Below the pieces are notes generated by a model. It had not been told where the DNA came from and made no database searches. It was given only the letters and a program-made list of their open reading frames with translations. Shown here piece by piece: positions 43,110-51,627 of a DNA stretch of 64,000 nt. Source of the DNA: Rhodocyclales bacterium (GTDB lineage: Bacteria; Pseudomonadota; Gammaproteobacteria; Burkholderiales; Rhodocyclaceae); contig JACPEH010000024.1 in NCBI GenBank assembly GCA_016183655.1, positions 1-64,000 of the forward strand. The letters run 5' to 3'. Position 1 is the stretch's first letter. The number at the start of each line of letters is the position of its first letter. The position numbers and the translations under genes were made by a program.

Positions 43110-43915
43110 CCGAGGCGGTGCGACAGCTCGGCGCAGCAGGCGCGCAGCGCGGCGGCGTTGTCGCCGTCGAGCGCCGGGTTGAACAGCGCGGTCGGGCCGA
43201 GCACGGTGACGACCAGCGCCAGATGGCCCTCGTGGTCGAACACCGGCGCCGACAGCGCGTTGATTCCCGGCAGCGGTTCGCTGACCACCTGCGCCATGCC
43301 CGTCGCCCGGATTTCCTTCAGCGTCTTCTGCATCGCCTTCCACGACGGGCGCAGGTCGCTCTTCGGGTAGGCGTAGGAATGGTGCGAGGCGGTGTCGATG
43401 TAGTGCTCGATCAGCTTGTCCGGCAGGTAGGCAGCGAAGACGCGGCCGGTCGCCGTCTTGAACAGCGACATCACCGTGCCGGTGCGCATGTTGATGTGGA
43501 TCGGGTGCGAGGATTCCTCGATATGCACGATGGTCGGCCCGGCGTTGCCCCAGACGGCGAGCGCCACCGTCTGGTGCAGTTGCTCGGCCAGCGCCGTCGC
43601 CGCGTGCGTGCCGAGGCGCACCGGATTGAGCCGGCGCAGGCAGGCCAGCCCGAGCTGCAGCGCCAGCGGGCCGAGCTCGTAGCGCGACGAGGCCGGGTCC
43701 TGCTCGACCAGGCCGAGCTTGCCGAAGCTGACCAGGTAGGGATGGGCCTTGGCCGCCGGCATGTCCGACTGCTGCGCCAGGTCCTTCAGCGTCATCGGTT
43801 CGCCGACCTCGGCCAGCGTCGTCAGCAGGCGGCCGCCGACCTCGATCGACTGGATGCCGCGCTGGGGTTTGTCCATGGGGGGGTTCTCTGGCGTGTCGTT
43901 TTTTGATCGCGGCAT
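43094..43915 (-). CDS. IclR-family transcriptional regulator
   Basis: The 273-residue protein has an N-terminal winged helix (GIQSIEVGGRLLTTLAEVGEPMTLKDLAQQSDMPAAKAHPYLVSFGKLGLVEQD) and an IclR effector domain (HLALVVTVLGPTALF near the end). ATG 43915 is chosen because GGAGGG lies five bases upstream. It is divergent from the aromatic operon at 44041 and is its likely regulator; IclR proteins often control aromatic catabolic operons in response to pathway acids. Confidence 0.9.
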   Translation of the reverse strand: MPRSKNDTPENPPMDKPQRGIQSIEVGGRLLTTLAEVGEPMTLKDLAQQSDMPAAKAHPYLVSFGKLGLVEQDPASSRYELGPLALQLGLACLRRLNPVRLGTHAATALAEQLHQTVALAVWGNAGPTIVHIEESSHPIHINMRTGTVMSLFKTATGRVFAAYLPDKLIEHYIDTASHHSYAYPKSDLRPSWKAMQKTLKEIRATGMAQVVSEPLPGINALSAPVFDHEGHLALVVTVLGPTALFNPALDGDNAAALRACCAELSHRLGYAPE

Positions 43916-43957
43916 TCTACCCTCCGGGCGGGCATTGGCGTTTTTGTGATGTCTTGA

Positions 43958-43972
43958 TGTTAGCAACTAACA
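43958..43972. promoter_or_regulatory. Palindrome between IclR gene and aromatic operon
   Basis: TGTTAG-CAA-CTAACA is a perfect 15-bp palindrome in the 125-base AT-rich divergent gap. A looser CGATTG...CAAATCG pair follows at about 43976-43996. This is a probable operator for the IclR protein. Confidence 0.6.
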
Positions 43973-44040
43973 AACCGATTGACTATTATCAAATCGATGT
44001 TTATCTTTGAGTCAGCCGTGAAATTTCCCGGAGTCTCCGC

Positions 44041-45003
44041 ATGAACAGCAAAGCCTTCGCCTCGCAGGCCGACCTCGAAGAGAAAAAGGTCAGCTTCGAG
44101 CAACTGTCCGAAAATGCCTGGGCCTATACCGCCGAGGGCGACCCCAACACCGGCATCGTCGTCGGCGACGACGCGGTGATGGTCATCGACGCCACCGCAA
44201 CGCCGGTGATGGCGCAGGACGTGATCCGCCACGTGCGCACGGTGACCGACAAGCCGATCAAGTACGTGACGCTGACCCACTACCACGCGGTGCGCGTGCT
44301 CGGCGCGTCCGGCTACCGGGGCGAGGGGCTGCAGCAGATCATCGCCAGCGAGGACACGCGCGACCTGATCGTCGAGCGTGGCGCCCAGGACATGGCCTCC
44401 GAGATCGGCCGCTTCCCGCGCCTGTTCAACGCCGTCGAGTCGGTGCCGGGGCTGACCTGGCCGACGCTGACCTTCAAGGGCGAGATGACGCTGTGGCTGG
44501 GCTCGCTGGAAGTGAAGATCATGCAGCGCGGCCGCGGCCACACCAAGGGCGACACCGTCGTCTGGCTGCCGCAGCAGAAGGTGCTGTTCTCCGGCGACCT
44601 GGTCGAATACGACGCCGCCTGCTACACCGGCGATGCCTACCTCGCCGACTGGCCGCAGACGCTCGACAACCTGGCTGCGCTCGGCGCCGAGAAACTGGTC
44701 CCCGGTCGTGGTCCGGCGCTGAAGACCCCGCAGCAGGTGAAGGCGGGGCTGGCCTACACGCGTGCCTTCGTCAGCGCGCTCTATCGTGGCGCGCAGGAGG
44801 CGGTGGCTGCCGGCATGGACCTGAAGGCGGCGATGGCGCATACGCGCAAGCTCATGGACCCGGATTTCGCGCAGGTTTTCATCTACGAGCACTGTCTCCC
44901 CTTCGACGTCACGCGGGCCTATGATGAGGCCTCCGGAATCCGCGACCCGCGCATCTGGACGGCGGAACGCGACCAGGAAATGTGGCACGCGCTGCAACAA
45001 TAA
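44041..45003 (+). CDS. Metallo-beta-lactamase-fold protein with altered metal motif
   Basis: The 320-residue protein has the MBL fold (NTGIVVGDDAVMVIDATATP, YVTLTHYHAVRVLGASGY, GRGHTKGDTVVWLP, VLFSGDLVEYDA). The usual HxHxDH reads HYHAVR, so the Asp-His pair of the second zinc site is replaced by Val-Arg, while the other His and Asp remain. It could bind one metal, or have a changed reaction. It is the first gene of the operon controlled by the IclR protein; a role as hydrolase or lactonase of a pathway intermediate is a guess. Confidence 0.85.
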   Translation: MNSKAFASQADLEEKKVSFEQLSENAWAYTAEGDPNTGIVVGDDAVMVIDATATPVMAQDVIRHVRTVTDKPIKYVTLTHYHAVRVLGASGYRGEGLQQIIASEDTRDLIVERGAQDMASEIGRFPRLFNAVESVPGLTWPTLTFKGEMTLWLGSLEVKIMQRGRGHTKGDTVVWLPQQKVLFSGDLVEYDAACYTGDAYLADWPQTLDNLAALGAEKLVPGRGPALKTPQQVKAGLAYTRAFVSALYRGAQEAVAAGMDLKAAMAHTRKLMDPDFAQVFIYEHCLPFDVTRAYDEASGIRDPRIWTAERDQEMWHALQQ

Positions 45004-45055
45004 GACGAAGTCCGGCAGACCCTGATATCCCCAACAGAGGGAGGGAGGAGACAAG

Positions 45056-46723
45056 ATGCTGCAGACCTACACCTATCCGAAATACCCCTACGTGCAGCCG
45101 GCGGAGCAGAAGGAGCGCGTCGCCCGCCGCTATCCGGTGGTGATCGTCGGCGCCGGCCCGGTCGGCATGGCGGCGGCGATCGACTGCCGGCTACACGGCA
45201 TCCCGGTGGTGCTGCTCGACGAGGACGACACCGTCTCGATCGGCTCGCGCGGCGTTTGCTACGCCAAGCGCGCGCTGGAGATCCTCGACCGCCTCGGTGT
45301 CGGCGAGCGCGTCGTCGCCAAGGGCGTCTCGTGGAACGTCGGCCGCACCTTCTTCCACGAGGAGGAGGTGTTCAACTTCAACCTGCTGCCGGAGCCGGAC
45401 CACAAGCGGCCGGGGATGATCAACCTGCAGCAGTACTACCTTGAACAATACCTGGTCGAGCGCTGCGTCGAACTGGGCGTGGACCTGCGCTGGAAGAACC
45501 GCGTCGTCTCGGTGCAGCGCATGTCCGACCAGGTCCGGCTGACGATCGAGACGCCGGACGGCACCTACGGCATCGAGGCCGACTGGCTGATCGCCGCCGA
45601 CGGTGCGAAGAGCCCGATCCGCAAGCTGATGGGGCTGGAGGTTGAGGGCAAGATCTTCCATGACCGCTTCCTGATCGCCGACGTGGTGATGAAAGCCGAC
45701 TTCCCGGCCGAGCGCTGGTTCTGGTTCGACCCGCCCTTCCACCCGAACCAGTCGGTGCTGCTGCACCGGCAGGCCGACAACGTCTGGCGGATCGACTTCC
45801 AGCTCGGCTGGAACACCGACCCGGAAGAGGAGAAGAAGCCGGAGAAGGTGATCCCGCGGATCAAGGCGATGCTCGGCGACGAGCGCGAGTTCGAGCTGGA
45901 GTGGGTCAGCGTGTACACCTTCCAGTGCCGGCGCATGCAGGAGTTCCGCCACGGCCGCGTGCTGTTCGTCGGCGACGCCGCGCACCAGGTCTCCCCGTTC
46001 GGCGCCCGCGGCGCCAACTCCGGCATCCAGGACACCGACAACCTGGTCTGGAAGCTGAAGCTGGTGCTCGACGGCAAGGCGCCGGAAAAGCTGCTCGACA
46101 CCTATTCGTCGGAGCGCGTTGCCGCCGCCGACGAGAACATCCTGAACTCGACGCGCTCGACCGACTTCATCACGCCGAAGAGCAACACCTCGCGCCTGTT
46201 CCGCAACGCCGTGCTGACGCTCGCCGAGCACCACGCCTTCGCCCGCGCGCTGGTCAATTCCGGGCGCCTGTCGGTGCCGGCCTTCCTCACCGAGTCGCCG
46301 CTGAACACTGCCGACGAGGACGAGTTCGCCGGCCGCATGGTGCCCGGCGCGCCGATGGACGATGCGCCGGTCGGGCTGCCCGACGGCGGCAAGGGCTGGC
46401 TGCTCGACCAGATCGGCGGCCAGGGCTTCCAGCTGCTCTACTTCACCGACGTCGCCGAGCGCCTCGGCGACAGGCTGGAGCGCCTGCGCGAGCTGACCGT
46501 CGACGCCGTGCCGGTCGAGCCGCTGATTGTTTCGGAGAAGGCCGGCAGCGTCGCCGGTGCGCGCGTGCTGCACGACCTGATGCACCTCGTCGCCAAGCGC
46601 TACGACGCGCGCGAGGGCAGCGTCTACCTGCTGCGTCCGGACCAGCACGTCGTCGCCCGCTGGCGCAAGTTCGACGCGCACAAGGTGCGTGCCGCGGTCG
46701 CCCGCGCCATCTGCAATCAATGA
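45056..46723 (+). CDS. FAD-dependent aromatic hydroxylase (MhpA/TfdB-like)
   Basis: The 555-residue flavoprotein monooxygenase has an FAD Rossmann motif (VVIVGAGPVGMAAAIDCRLHG, 28-48), a mid-domain LIAADGAKSPIRKLMG and second FAD motif VLFVGDAAHQVSPFGARGANSGIQDTDNLVWKLKL near 305-340. A C-terminal thioredoxin-like domain is typical of class A phenol hydroxylases. It should hydroxylate a phenolic substrate with NAD(P)H and O2. The downstream isomerase/hydrolase pair suggests that the product is a gentisate-, homogentisate- or hydroquinone-type diol (inference). GGAGG precedes the ATG. Confidence 0.88.
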   Translation: MLQTYTYPKYPYVQPAEQKERVARRYPVVIVGAGPVGMAAAIDCRLHGIPVVLLDEDDTVSIGSRGVCYAKRALEILDRLGVGERVVAKGVSWNVGRTFFHEEEVFNFNLLPEPDHKRPGMINLQQYYLEQYLVERCVELGVDLRWKNRVVSVQRMSDQVRLTIETPDGTYGIEADWLIAADGAKSPIRKLMGLEVEGKIFHDRFLIADVVMKADFPAERWFWFDPPFHPNQSVLLHRQADNVWRIDFQLGWNTDPEEEKKPEKVIPRIKAMLGDEREFELEWVSVYTFQCRRMQEFRHGRVLFVGDAAHQVSPFGARGANSGIQDTDNLVWKLKLVLDGKAPEKLLDTYSSERVAAADENILNSTRSTDFITPKSNTSRLFRNAVLTLAEHHAFARALVNSGRLSVPAFLTESPLNTADEDEFAGRMVPGAPMDDAPVGLPDGGKGWLLDQIGGQGFQLLYFTDVAERLGDRLERLRELTVDAVPVEPLIVSEKAGSVAGARVLHDLMHLVAKRYDAREGSVYLLRPDQHVVARWRKFDAHKVRAAVARAICNQ

Positions 46724-46740
46724 CCAAGGGAGAGCTCGCC

Positions 46741-46965
46741 ATGCCCCTGACCCTGACCCCGAATTTCTCCGAAGCCGGCAAGCGCTACTTCCGCGCCTTC
46801 TCGCCCGGCGACGACTTCTACGAAATGCTGATCGACGCCCACCGCGACCTCGACGATGGAGAGAGCGCGATGCTCAACGCCCAGCTGATCCTGCTGCTGG
46901 CCAACCACATCGGCGACCTGGCGGTGCTGCGCGAAGCGCTGGCCAAGGCGCGCGAAGGCGCCTGA
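46741..46965 (+). CDS. DUF2783 small protein
   Basis: The 74-residue protein LTPNFSEAGKRYFRAFSPGDDFYEMLIDAHRDLDDGESAMLNAQLILLLANHIGDLAVLREALAKARE is all-helical and matches the DUF2783 pattern. It lies 17 bases behind the FAD hydroxylase with its own GGAG. Small proteins of this type are known to me only beside such hydroxylases, so a partner or stabilising role is plausible. No enzymatic residues stand out. Confidence 0.8.
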   Translation: MPLTLTPNFSEAGKRYFRAFSPGDDFYEMLIDAHRDLDDGESAMLNAQLILLLANHIGDLAVLREALAKAREGA

Positions 46966-47046
46966 GCAATGTGCATCGCACATCGCGAAGCGAAGGGGCC
47001 TATGGCTCAAGTGCCCTCGGGGTGCGTCTGACTATAGGAGATCGCC

Positions 47047-47586
47047 ATGCAAGTGAAACGGATCCACCATGTCGCCTACCGCTGCAAGGATGCCAAGGAA
47101 ACCGTCGAGTGGTACGGCAAGTACCTGAACATGGGCTTCATCCTCGCCATCGCCGAGAACGAAGTGCCGTCGACGAAGGAGCCGGACCCTTACATGCACA
47201 TCTTCCTCGATGCCGGCGGCGGCAGCGTGCTCGCCTTCTTCGAACTGCCGACCAGGCCGCCGATGGGGCGCGACCCGAACACCCCGGCGTGGACGCAGCA
47301 CCTGGCGCTGGAAGTCGATTCGGTCGATACGCTGCTGGAGGTGAAGGCGAAGCTGGAGGCCGACGGCATCGAGGTGGTCGGGCCGACCGACCACACCATA
47401 TTCAAATCGATCTACTTCTTCGACCCCAGCGGCCACCGGCTGGAGCTCGCCGCCAACACCGGCACGCCGAAGATGGCGAAGATGCTCGACGACGTGAAAT
47501 GGGACATGCTGAACGAGTGGGCCCGGACCAAGCAGGCGCCGCAGCACGCGCGCTGGATGCACGACGGCAGCTATGCCGGTGAATGA
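47047..47586 (+). CDS. VOC-family protein, candidate ring-cleavage dioxygenase or isomerase
   Basis: The 179-residue single-unit glyoxalase/extradiol-fold protein has metal-ligand candidates in RIHHVAYRCKD (His), LAFFELP (Glu), TQHLALEVDS (His) and GHRLELAAN (Glu). A C-terminal helix follows (MAKMLDDVKWDMLNEWARTKQAP). The two-His-plus-acid set suits either a glyoxalase-like isomerase or a type I extradiol dioxygenase. No other ring-cleaving enzyme is present in the operon, so it is the prime candidate for that step (inference). Confidence 0.82.
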   Translation: MQVKRIHHVAYRCKDAKETVEWYGKYLNMGFILAIAENEVPSTKEPDPYMHIFLDAGGGSVLAFFELPTRPPMGRDPNTPAWTQHLALEVDSVDTLLEVKAKLEADGIEVVGPTDHTIFKSIYFFDPSGHRLELAANTGTPKMAKMLDDVKWDMLNEWARTKQAPQHARWMHDGSYAGE

Positions 47587-47653
47587 CGTCAAGCCGGTGT
47601 AAGGCTGCCGACGGACGATGCGCGGATAACATTGAGCGGATGAGCCGGGAACG

Positions 47654-48640
47654 ATGAAACTCGCAACGCTGAAACAGGGAGGGCGCGACGGCACGCTGGT
47701 CGTCGTCAGCCGCGACCTGACACTATGCCAATCGGTGCCGGGCATCGCCCGCACGCTGCAGGCGGCGCTCGACGACTGGGAGGCGGTCGCGCCGCAGCTG
47801 GCCGAGGTCTATGCCGCGTTGAACAACGGTGCTGCCCGCCACGCCGAAGCCTTCGACCCGGCGGCCTGCCACAGCCCGCTGCCGCGCGCCTATCAGTGGG
47901 CCGACGGCTCGGCCTACGTCAATCACGTCGAGCTGGTCAGGAAGGCGCGCGGCGCCGAGATGCCGTCCGAGTTCTGGAGCGACCCGCTGATGTATCAGGG
48001 CGGCTCCGATTCCTTCGTCGGCCCGACCGACGCCATCCTCGCCTGCGACGAGGCCTGGGGCATCGACTTCGAGGCCGAGGTCGCGGTGGTCACCGGCGAC
48101 GTGCCGATGGCCGCGACGCCGGCCGACTGCCGCCGGCAGATCCGCCTGCTGATGCTGGTCAACGACGTCTCGCTGCGCAACCTGATCCCCGCCGAGCTGG
48201 CCAAGGGCTTCGGCTTCTTCCAGTCGAAGCCGGCCACCGCCTTCTCGCCGGTGGCGGTGACCCCGGACGAGCTGGGCGAGGCCTGGGACGGCGGCCGCGT
48301 GCACCTGCCGCTGGTGGTGCATCTCAACGGCGAACTGTTCGGCCGCCCCAATGCCGGCGTCGACATGACCTTCGACTTCGGCCAGCTGATCGCCCACGTG
48401 GCCAGGACGCGCGAGCTGGAGGCCGGTTCGATCGTCGGCTCCGGCACCGTCTCCAACGTCGATCGCAGCACCGGTTCCGGCTGCCTCGCCGAGAAGCGCT
48501 GCCTGGAGACGATCGCCGACGGCCAGCCGGCGACGCCGTTCATGCGCTTCGGCGACCGCGTGCGCATCGAGATGTTCGACGCCGCCGGCAGCACGATCTT
48601 CGGCGCCATCGACCAGCGCGTCGAAAAGTACCCGAGCTGA
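47654..48640 (+). CDS. Fumarylacetoacetate hydrolase family protein
   Basis: The 328-residue protein has an N-terminal FAH extension (MKLATLKQGGRDGTLVVVSRDLT) and catalytic domain with metal-binding acids in WGIDFEAEVAVVTGDVP and LVNDVSLRNLIP, plus FFQSKPATAFSPVAVTPDELG and GSIVGSGTVSN. It hydrolyses a beta-diketo acid such as fumarylacetoacetate or fumarylpyruvate. The maleylacetoacetate isomerase gene starts two bases after its stop. Confidence 0.9.
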   Translation: MKLATLKQGGRDGTLVVVSRDLTLCQSVPGIARTLQAALDDWEAVAPQLAEVYAALNNGAARHAEAFDPAACHSPLPRAYQWADGSAYVNHVELVRKARGAEMPSEFWSDPLMYQGGSDSFVGPTDAILACDEAWGIDFEAEVAVVTGDVPMAATPADCRRQIRLLMLVNDVSLRNLIPAELAKGFGFFQSKPATAFSPVAVTPDELGEAWDGGRVHLPLVVHLNGELFGRPNAGVDMTFDFGQLIAHVARTRELEAGSIVGSGTVSNVDRSTGSGCLAEKRCLETIADGQPATPFMRFGDRVRIEMFDAAGSTIFGAIDQRVEKYPS

Positions 48641-48642
48641 CG

Positions 48643-49290
48643 ATGTTGAAGCTCTACACCTACTTCCGCAGCTCCGCCGCCTACCGCGTGCGCATCGCGC
48701 TGAACCTGAAGAACCTCGCCTACGAGGCGGTGCCGGTGCATCTGGTGAAGGACGGCGGCGAGCACCTGAAGGAGGACTATCGGCGGATCAACCCGGCCGG
48801 CGCGGTGCCGGCGCTGGTCGACCGCGACCTCAACCTGTCGCAGTCGCTGGCGATCATCGAGTACCTCGACGAGACCTACCCCTATCCGCCGCTGCTGCCA
48901 GGCGACCCGGCGGCGCGCTCGCGGGTGCGGGCGATCGCGCTCGATGTCGCCTGCGAGATCCACCCGATCAACAACCTGCGCGTACAGAAATACCTGACCG
49001 GAGAGCTCGGCATTTCCGAAGAGCAGAAGCTCGCCTGGTACCGGCACTGGGTGGAAGTCGGCCTGGCCGCGGTCGAGACCCGGCTGGCGGGCAATCCGGA
49101 GAGCTGGAAGTTCTGCCACGGCGGCCACCCGACGCTGGCCGACTGCTGCCTGGTGCCGCAGGTTTTCAACGCGCGCCGCTTCGGCTGCCGCCTCGACCAC
49201 GTGCCGACGGTGGTGCGTATCGACGCGGAATGTCGTACGCTGCCGGCTTTTGTCGCGGCCGCCCCGGAGAACCAGCCGGATGCCGAATAG
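48643..49290 (+). CDS. maiA: Maleylacetoacetate / maleylpyruvate isomerase (zeta-class GST)
   Basis: The 215-residue zeta-class glutathione transferase has the active-site motif YFRSSAAYRVRIALNLK (usual SSCxxRVRIAL), then INPAGAVPALVD, LSQSLAIIEYLDETYP and CEIHPINNLRVQKYL. It isomerises the cis ring-cleavage product to the trans form with glutathione. The substrate may be maleylacetoacetate (homogentisate route) or maleylpyruvate (gentisate route). ATG 48643 overlaps the upstream operon spacing. Confidence 0.92.
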   Translation: MLKLYTYFRSSAAYRVRIALNLKNLAYEAVPVHLVKDGGEHLKEDYRRINPAGAVPALVDRDLNLSQSLAIIEYLDETYPYPPLLPGDPAARSRVRAIALDVACEIHPINNLRVQKYLTGELGISEEQKLAWYRHWVEVGLAAVETRLAGNPESWKFCHGGHPTLADCCLVPQVFNARRFGCRLDHVPTVVRIDAECRTLPAFVAAAPENQPDAE

Positions 49291-49353
49291 TCACGAGTAG
49301 CCACGAACCCTGAAATCGAAGGATTAACGCCGTTCATTCTGGAGGAGACCACG

Positions 49354-50499
49354 ATGAAACAAAAGAAGCTGATCGCTGCCCTGCTGCTTGCCCTTCCCGC
49401 CACCGTTGCGCTCGCCGACATCACCGTTGGCGTCACCGTCTCGGCGACCGGCCCCGCCGCCTCGCTGGGCATTCCCGAGAAGAACACCTTCGCGCTGCTG
49501 CCGGCGACGATTGCCGGGCAGAAGGTCAAGCTGGTGCTGCTCGACGACGCCTCCGACACCACCACCGCGGTGAAGAACGCGAAGAAGTTCGTTGCCGAGG
49601 AGAAGGTCGATGTGATCATCGGCTCGACCATCACCCCGGCCTCGCTGGCGATGGTCGACGTCGCTGCCGAAGCCGAGACGCCGATGATCTCGATGGCCGC
49701 CTCGCGGCTCATCGTCGACCCGGTCGATGCCAAGCGCCGCTGGGTGTTCAAGACGCCGCAGAACGACGCGCAGATGTCCACCGCGATCTCCGAGCACATG
49801 AGCAACAACAACGTGAAGAAGATCGCCTACATCGGCTTTTCCGACGCCTACGGCGAGGGCTGGGCGCACGAGTTCGCCGGCGTCGCGCAGGTGCGCAAGA
49901 TCGAGATCGTCGCCAACGAGCGCTTCAACCGCGCCGACACCTCGGTCACCGGCCAGGTGCTGAAGATCATCGCCGCCAAGCCGGACGCGGTGCTGATCGG
50001 CGGCGCCGGCACGCCCGCCGCGCTGCCGCAGAAAGCGTTGAAGGAACGCGGCTACAAGGGCCTGATCTACCAGACGCACGGCGTCGCCAACAACGATTTC
50101 CTGCGCGTCTGCGGCAAGGACTGCGAAGGCACCTTCCTGCCCGCCGGCCCGGTGCTGGTCGCCGACCAGCTGCCGGCCGACAACCCGGTGAAGAAGTCGG
50201 CGCAGGAATACGTCGGCAAGTACGAGGGCGCGCACGGCAAGGGCAGCGTGTCGACCTTCGGCGCGCACGCCTGGGACGCCTTCAAGCTGCTCGAAGCGGC
50301 GGCGCCGGCGGCGCTGAAGAAGGCGCAGCCGGGCAGTAAGGAATTCCGCGCGGCGCTGCGCGATGCGCTGGAAGGCGTGAAGAACCTGCCGGTCGCGCAC
50401 GGCGTGTTCAACATGAGCCCGACCGACCACCTCGGCTTCGACCAGCGCGCCCGCGTCATGGTCAAGATCGAGGGCGGTGCCTGGAAACTGGTGAAGTAA
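49354..50499 (+). CDS. Liv-type ABC transporter substrate-binding protein
   Basis: The 381-residue periplasmic protein has a signal peptide (MKQKKLIAALLLALPATVALA) and the Peripla_BP_6 fold: DITVGVTVSATGPAASLGIPEKNTFALLP, VDVIIGSTITPASLAMVDVAAEAETPMISMAAS and FKTPQNDAQMSTAISEHM. Together with the three following genes it forms a full importer. Its location in an aromatic operon suggests that it binds an aromatic acid rather than branched-chain amino acids. GGAGG precedes the ATG. Confidence 0.92.
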   Translation: MKQKKLIAALLLALPATVALADITVGVTVSATGPAASLGIPEKNTFALLPATIAGQKVKLVLLDDASDTTTAVKNAKKFVAEEKVDVIIGSTITPASLAMVDVAAEAETPMISMAASRLIVDPVDAKRRWVFKTPQNDAQMSTAISEHMSNNNVKKIAYIGFSDAYGEGWAHEFAGVAQVRKIEIVANERFNRADTSVTGQVLKIIAAKPDAVLIGGAGTPAALPQKALKERGYKGLIYQTHGVANNDFLRVCGKDCEGTFLPAGPVLVADQLPADNPVKKSAQEYVGKYEGAHGKGSVSTFGAHAWDAFKLLEAAAPAALKKAQPGSKEFRAALRDALEGVKNLPVAHGVFNMSPTDHLGFDQRARVMVKIEGGAWKLVK

Positions 50500-50588
50500 G
50501 CCGCTGAACCGACGGCGGCAGCGGACGACCGCTTGCCGCCGTCATGCCAACAGTCCGGCGCGACGGTACGCCGGACGCAGGGATTCGC

Positions 50589-51626
50589 ATGGATTTCCAG
50601 ATAGCTCTCCTCCTCGGTCAGGACGGCCTGACCAACGGTGCCATTTATGCGCTGCTGGCGCTGGCGCTGGTGCTGGTGTTCGCGGTGACGCGCGTGATCT
50701 TCATCCCGCAGGGCGAATTCGTCGCCTACGGCGCGCTGACGCTGGCCATGCTGCAGGCCGGCAAATTGCCGACGACGCTGTGGCTGATCCTCGCGCTCGG
50801 CGCGGCGGCGGCCGTGCTCGACGGCGCGCAGGCGCTGCGCCACGGCGCCGCGCGCAAGCTGCCGCGCCTCCTCGCCGTCAATCTGGCGGTGCCGCTGGCG
50901 CTGTGGGGGCTGCTCGCCAACATCGATCTCGCCGGCCTGCCGCTGCTGGCGCAAGTCGCGCTGACGCTGGCCGTCGTCGTGCCGCTCGGGCCGATGATCT
51001 ACCGCCTCGCCTACCAGCCGATCGCCGAGGCGCCGGTACTGATCCTGCTGATCGTCTCGGTCGCGGTGCACGTCGTGCTGATCGGGCTGGGCCTGCTCTT
51101 CTTCGGCGCCGAGGGCACGCGCACGCCGGCTTTCACCGAAGGCACGCTCGACCTCGGCACGACCACGCTGCAGTACCAGACGCTGTGGATCCTGGCGATC
51201 TCGGCGGTGCTGATCGTCGCCCTCTATGCCTTCTTCGGCCGCAGCATCTACGGCAAGGCGCTGCGCGCAACGGCGCTGAACCGCACCGGCGCGCGCCTGA
51301 TGGGAATCTCGACGACGATGGCCGGCAAGCTGTCGTTCACGCTGGCGGCGCTGATCGGCGCCTTCTCCGGCATCCTGATCTCGCCGATCACCACGCTCTA
51401 TTACGACTCGGGTTTCCTGATCGGTCTGAAGGGTTTCGTCGGCGCCATCATCGGCGGCCTGGCCAGCTACCCGGTGGCCGCCGCCGGCGCGCTGCTGGTC
51501 GGCTTCCTCGAATCGTATTCGTCGTTCTACGCCAGCGCCTACAAGGAAGTGATCGTGTTCACCCTGATCATTCCGGTGCTGCTGTGGCGCTCGTTGACTT
51601 CGCACCATGCGGAAGAGGAGGAATGA
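50589..51626 (+). CDS. ABC transporter permease, LivH type
   Basis: The 345-residue inner-membrane permease has about nine helices, starting [40 protein letters not shown] and including [19 protein letters not shown], the loop that contacts the ATPase, and [33 protein letters not shown] 50589 has CAGGGA upstream. It overlaps the reading frame of the next gene's leader and is followed after one base by the fused permease-ATPase. Confidence 0.92.
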   Translation: MDFQIALLLGQDGLTNGAIYALLALALVLVFAVTRVIFIPQGEFVAYGALTLAMLQAGKLPTTLWLILALGAAAAVLDGAQALRHGAARKLPRLLAVNLAVPLALWGLLANIDLAGLPLLAQVALTLAVVVPLGPMIYRLAYQPIAEAPVLILLIVSVAVHVVLIGLGLLFFGAEGTRTPAFTEGTLDLGTTTLQYQTLWILAISAVLIVALYAFFGRSIYGKALRATALNRTGARLMGISTTMAGKLSFTLAALIGAFSGILISPITTLYYDSGFLIGLKGFVGAIIGGLASYPVAAAGALLVGFLESYSSFYASAYKEVIVFTLIIPVLLWRSLTSHHAEEEE

Positions 51627-51627
51627 G

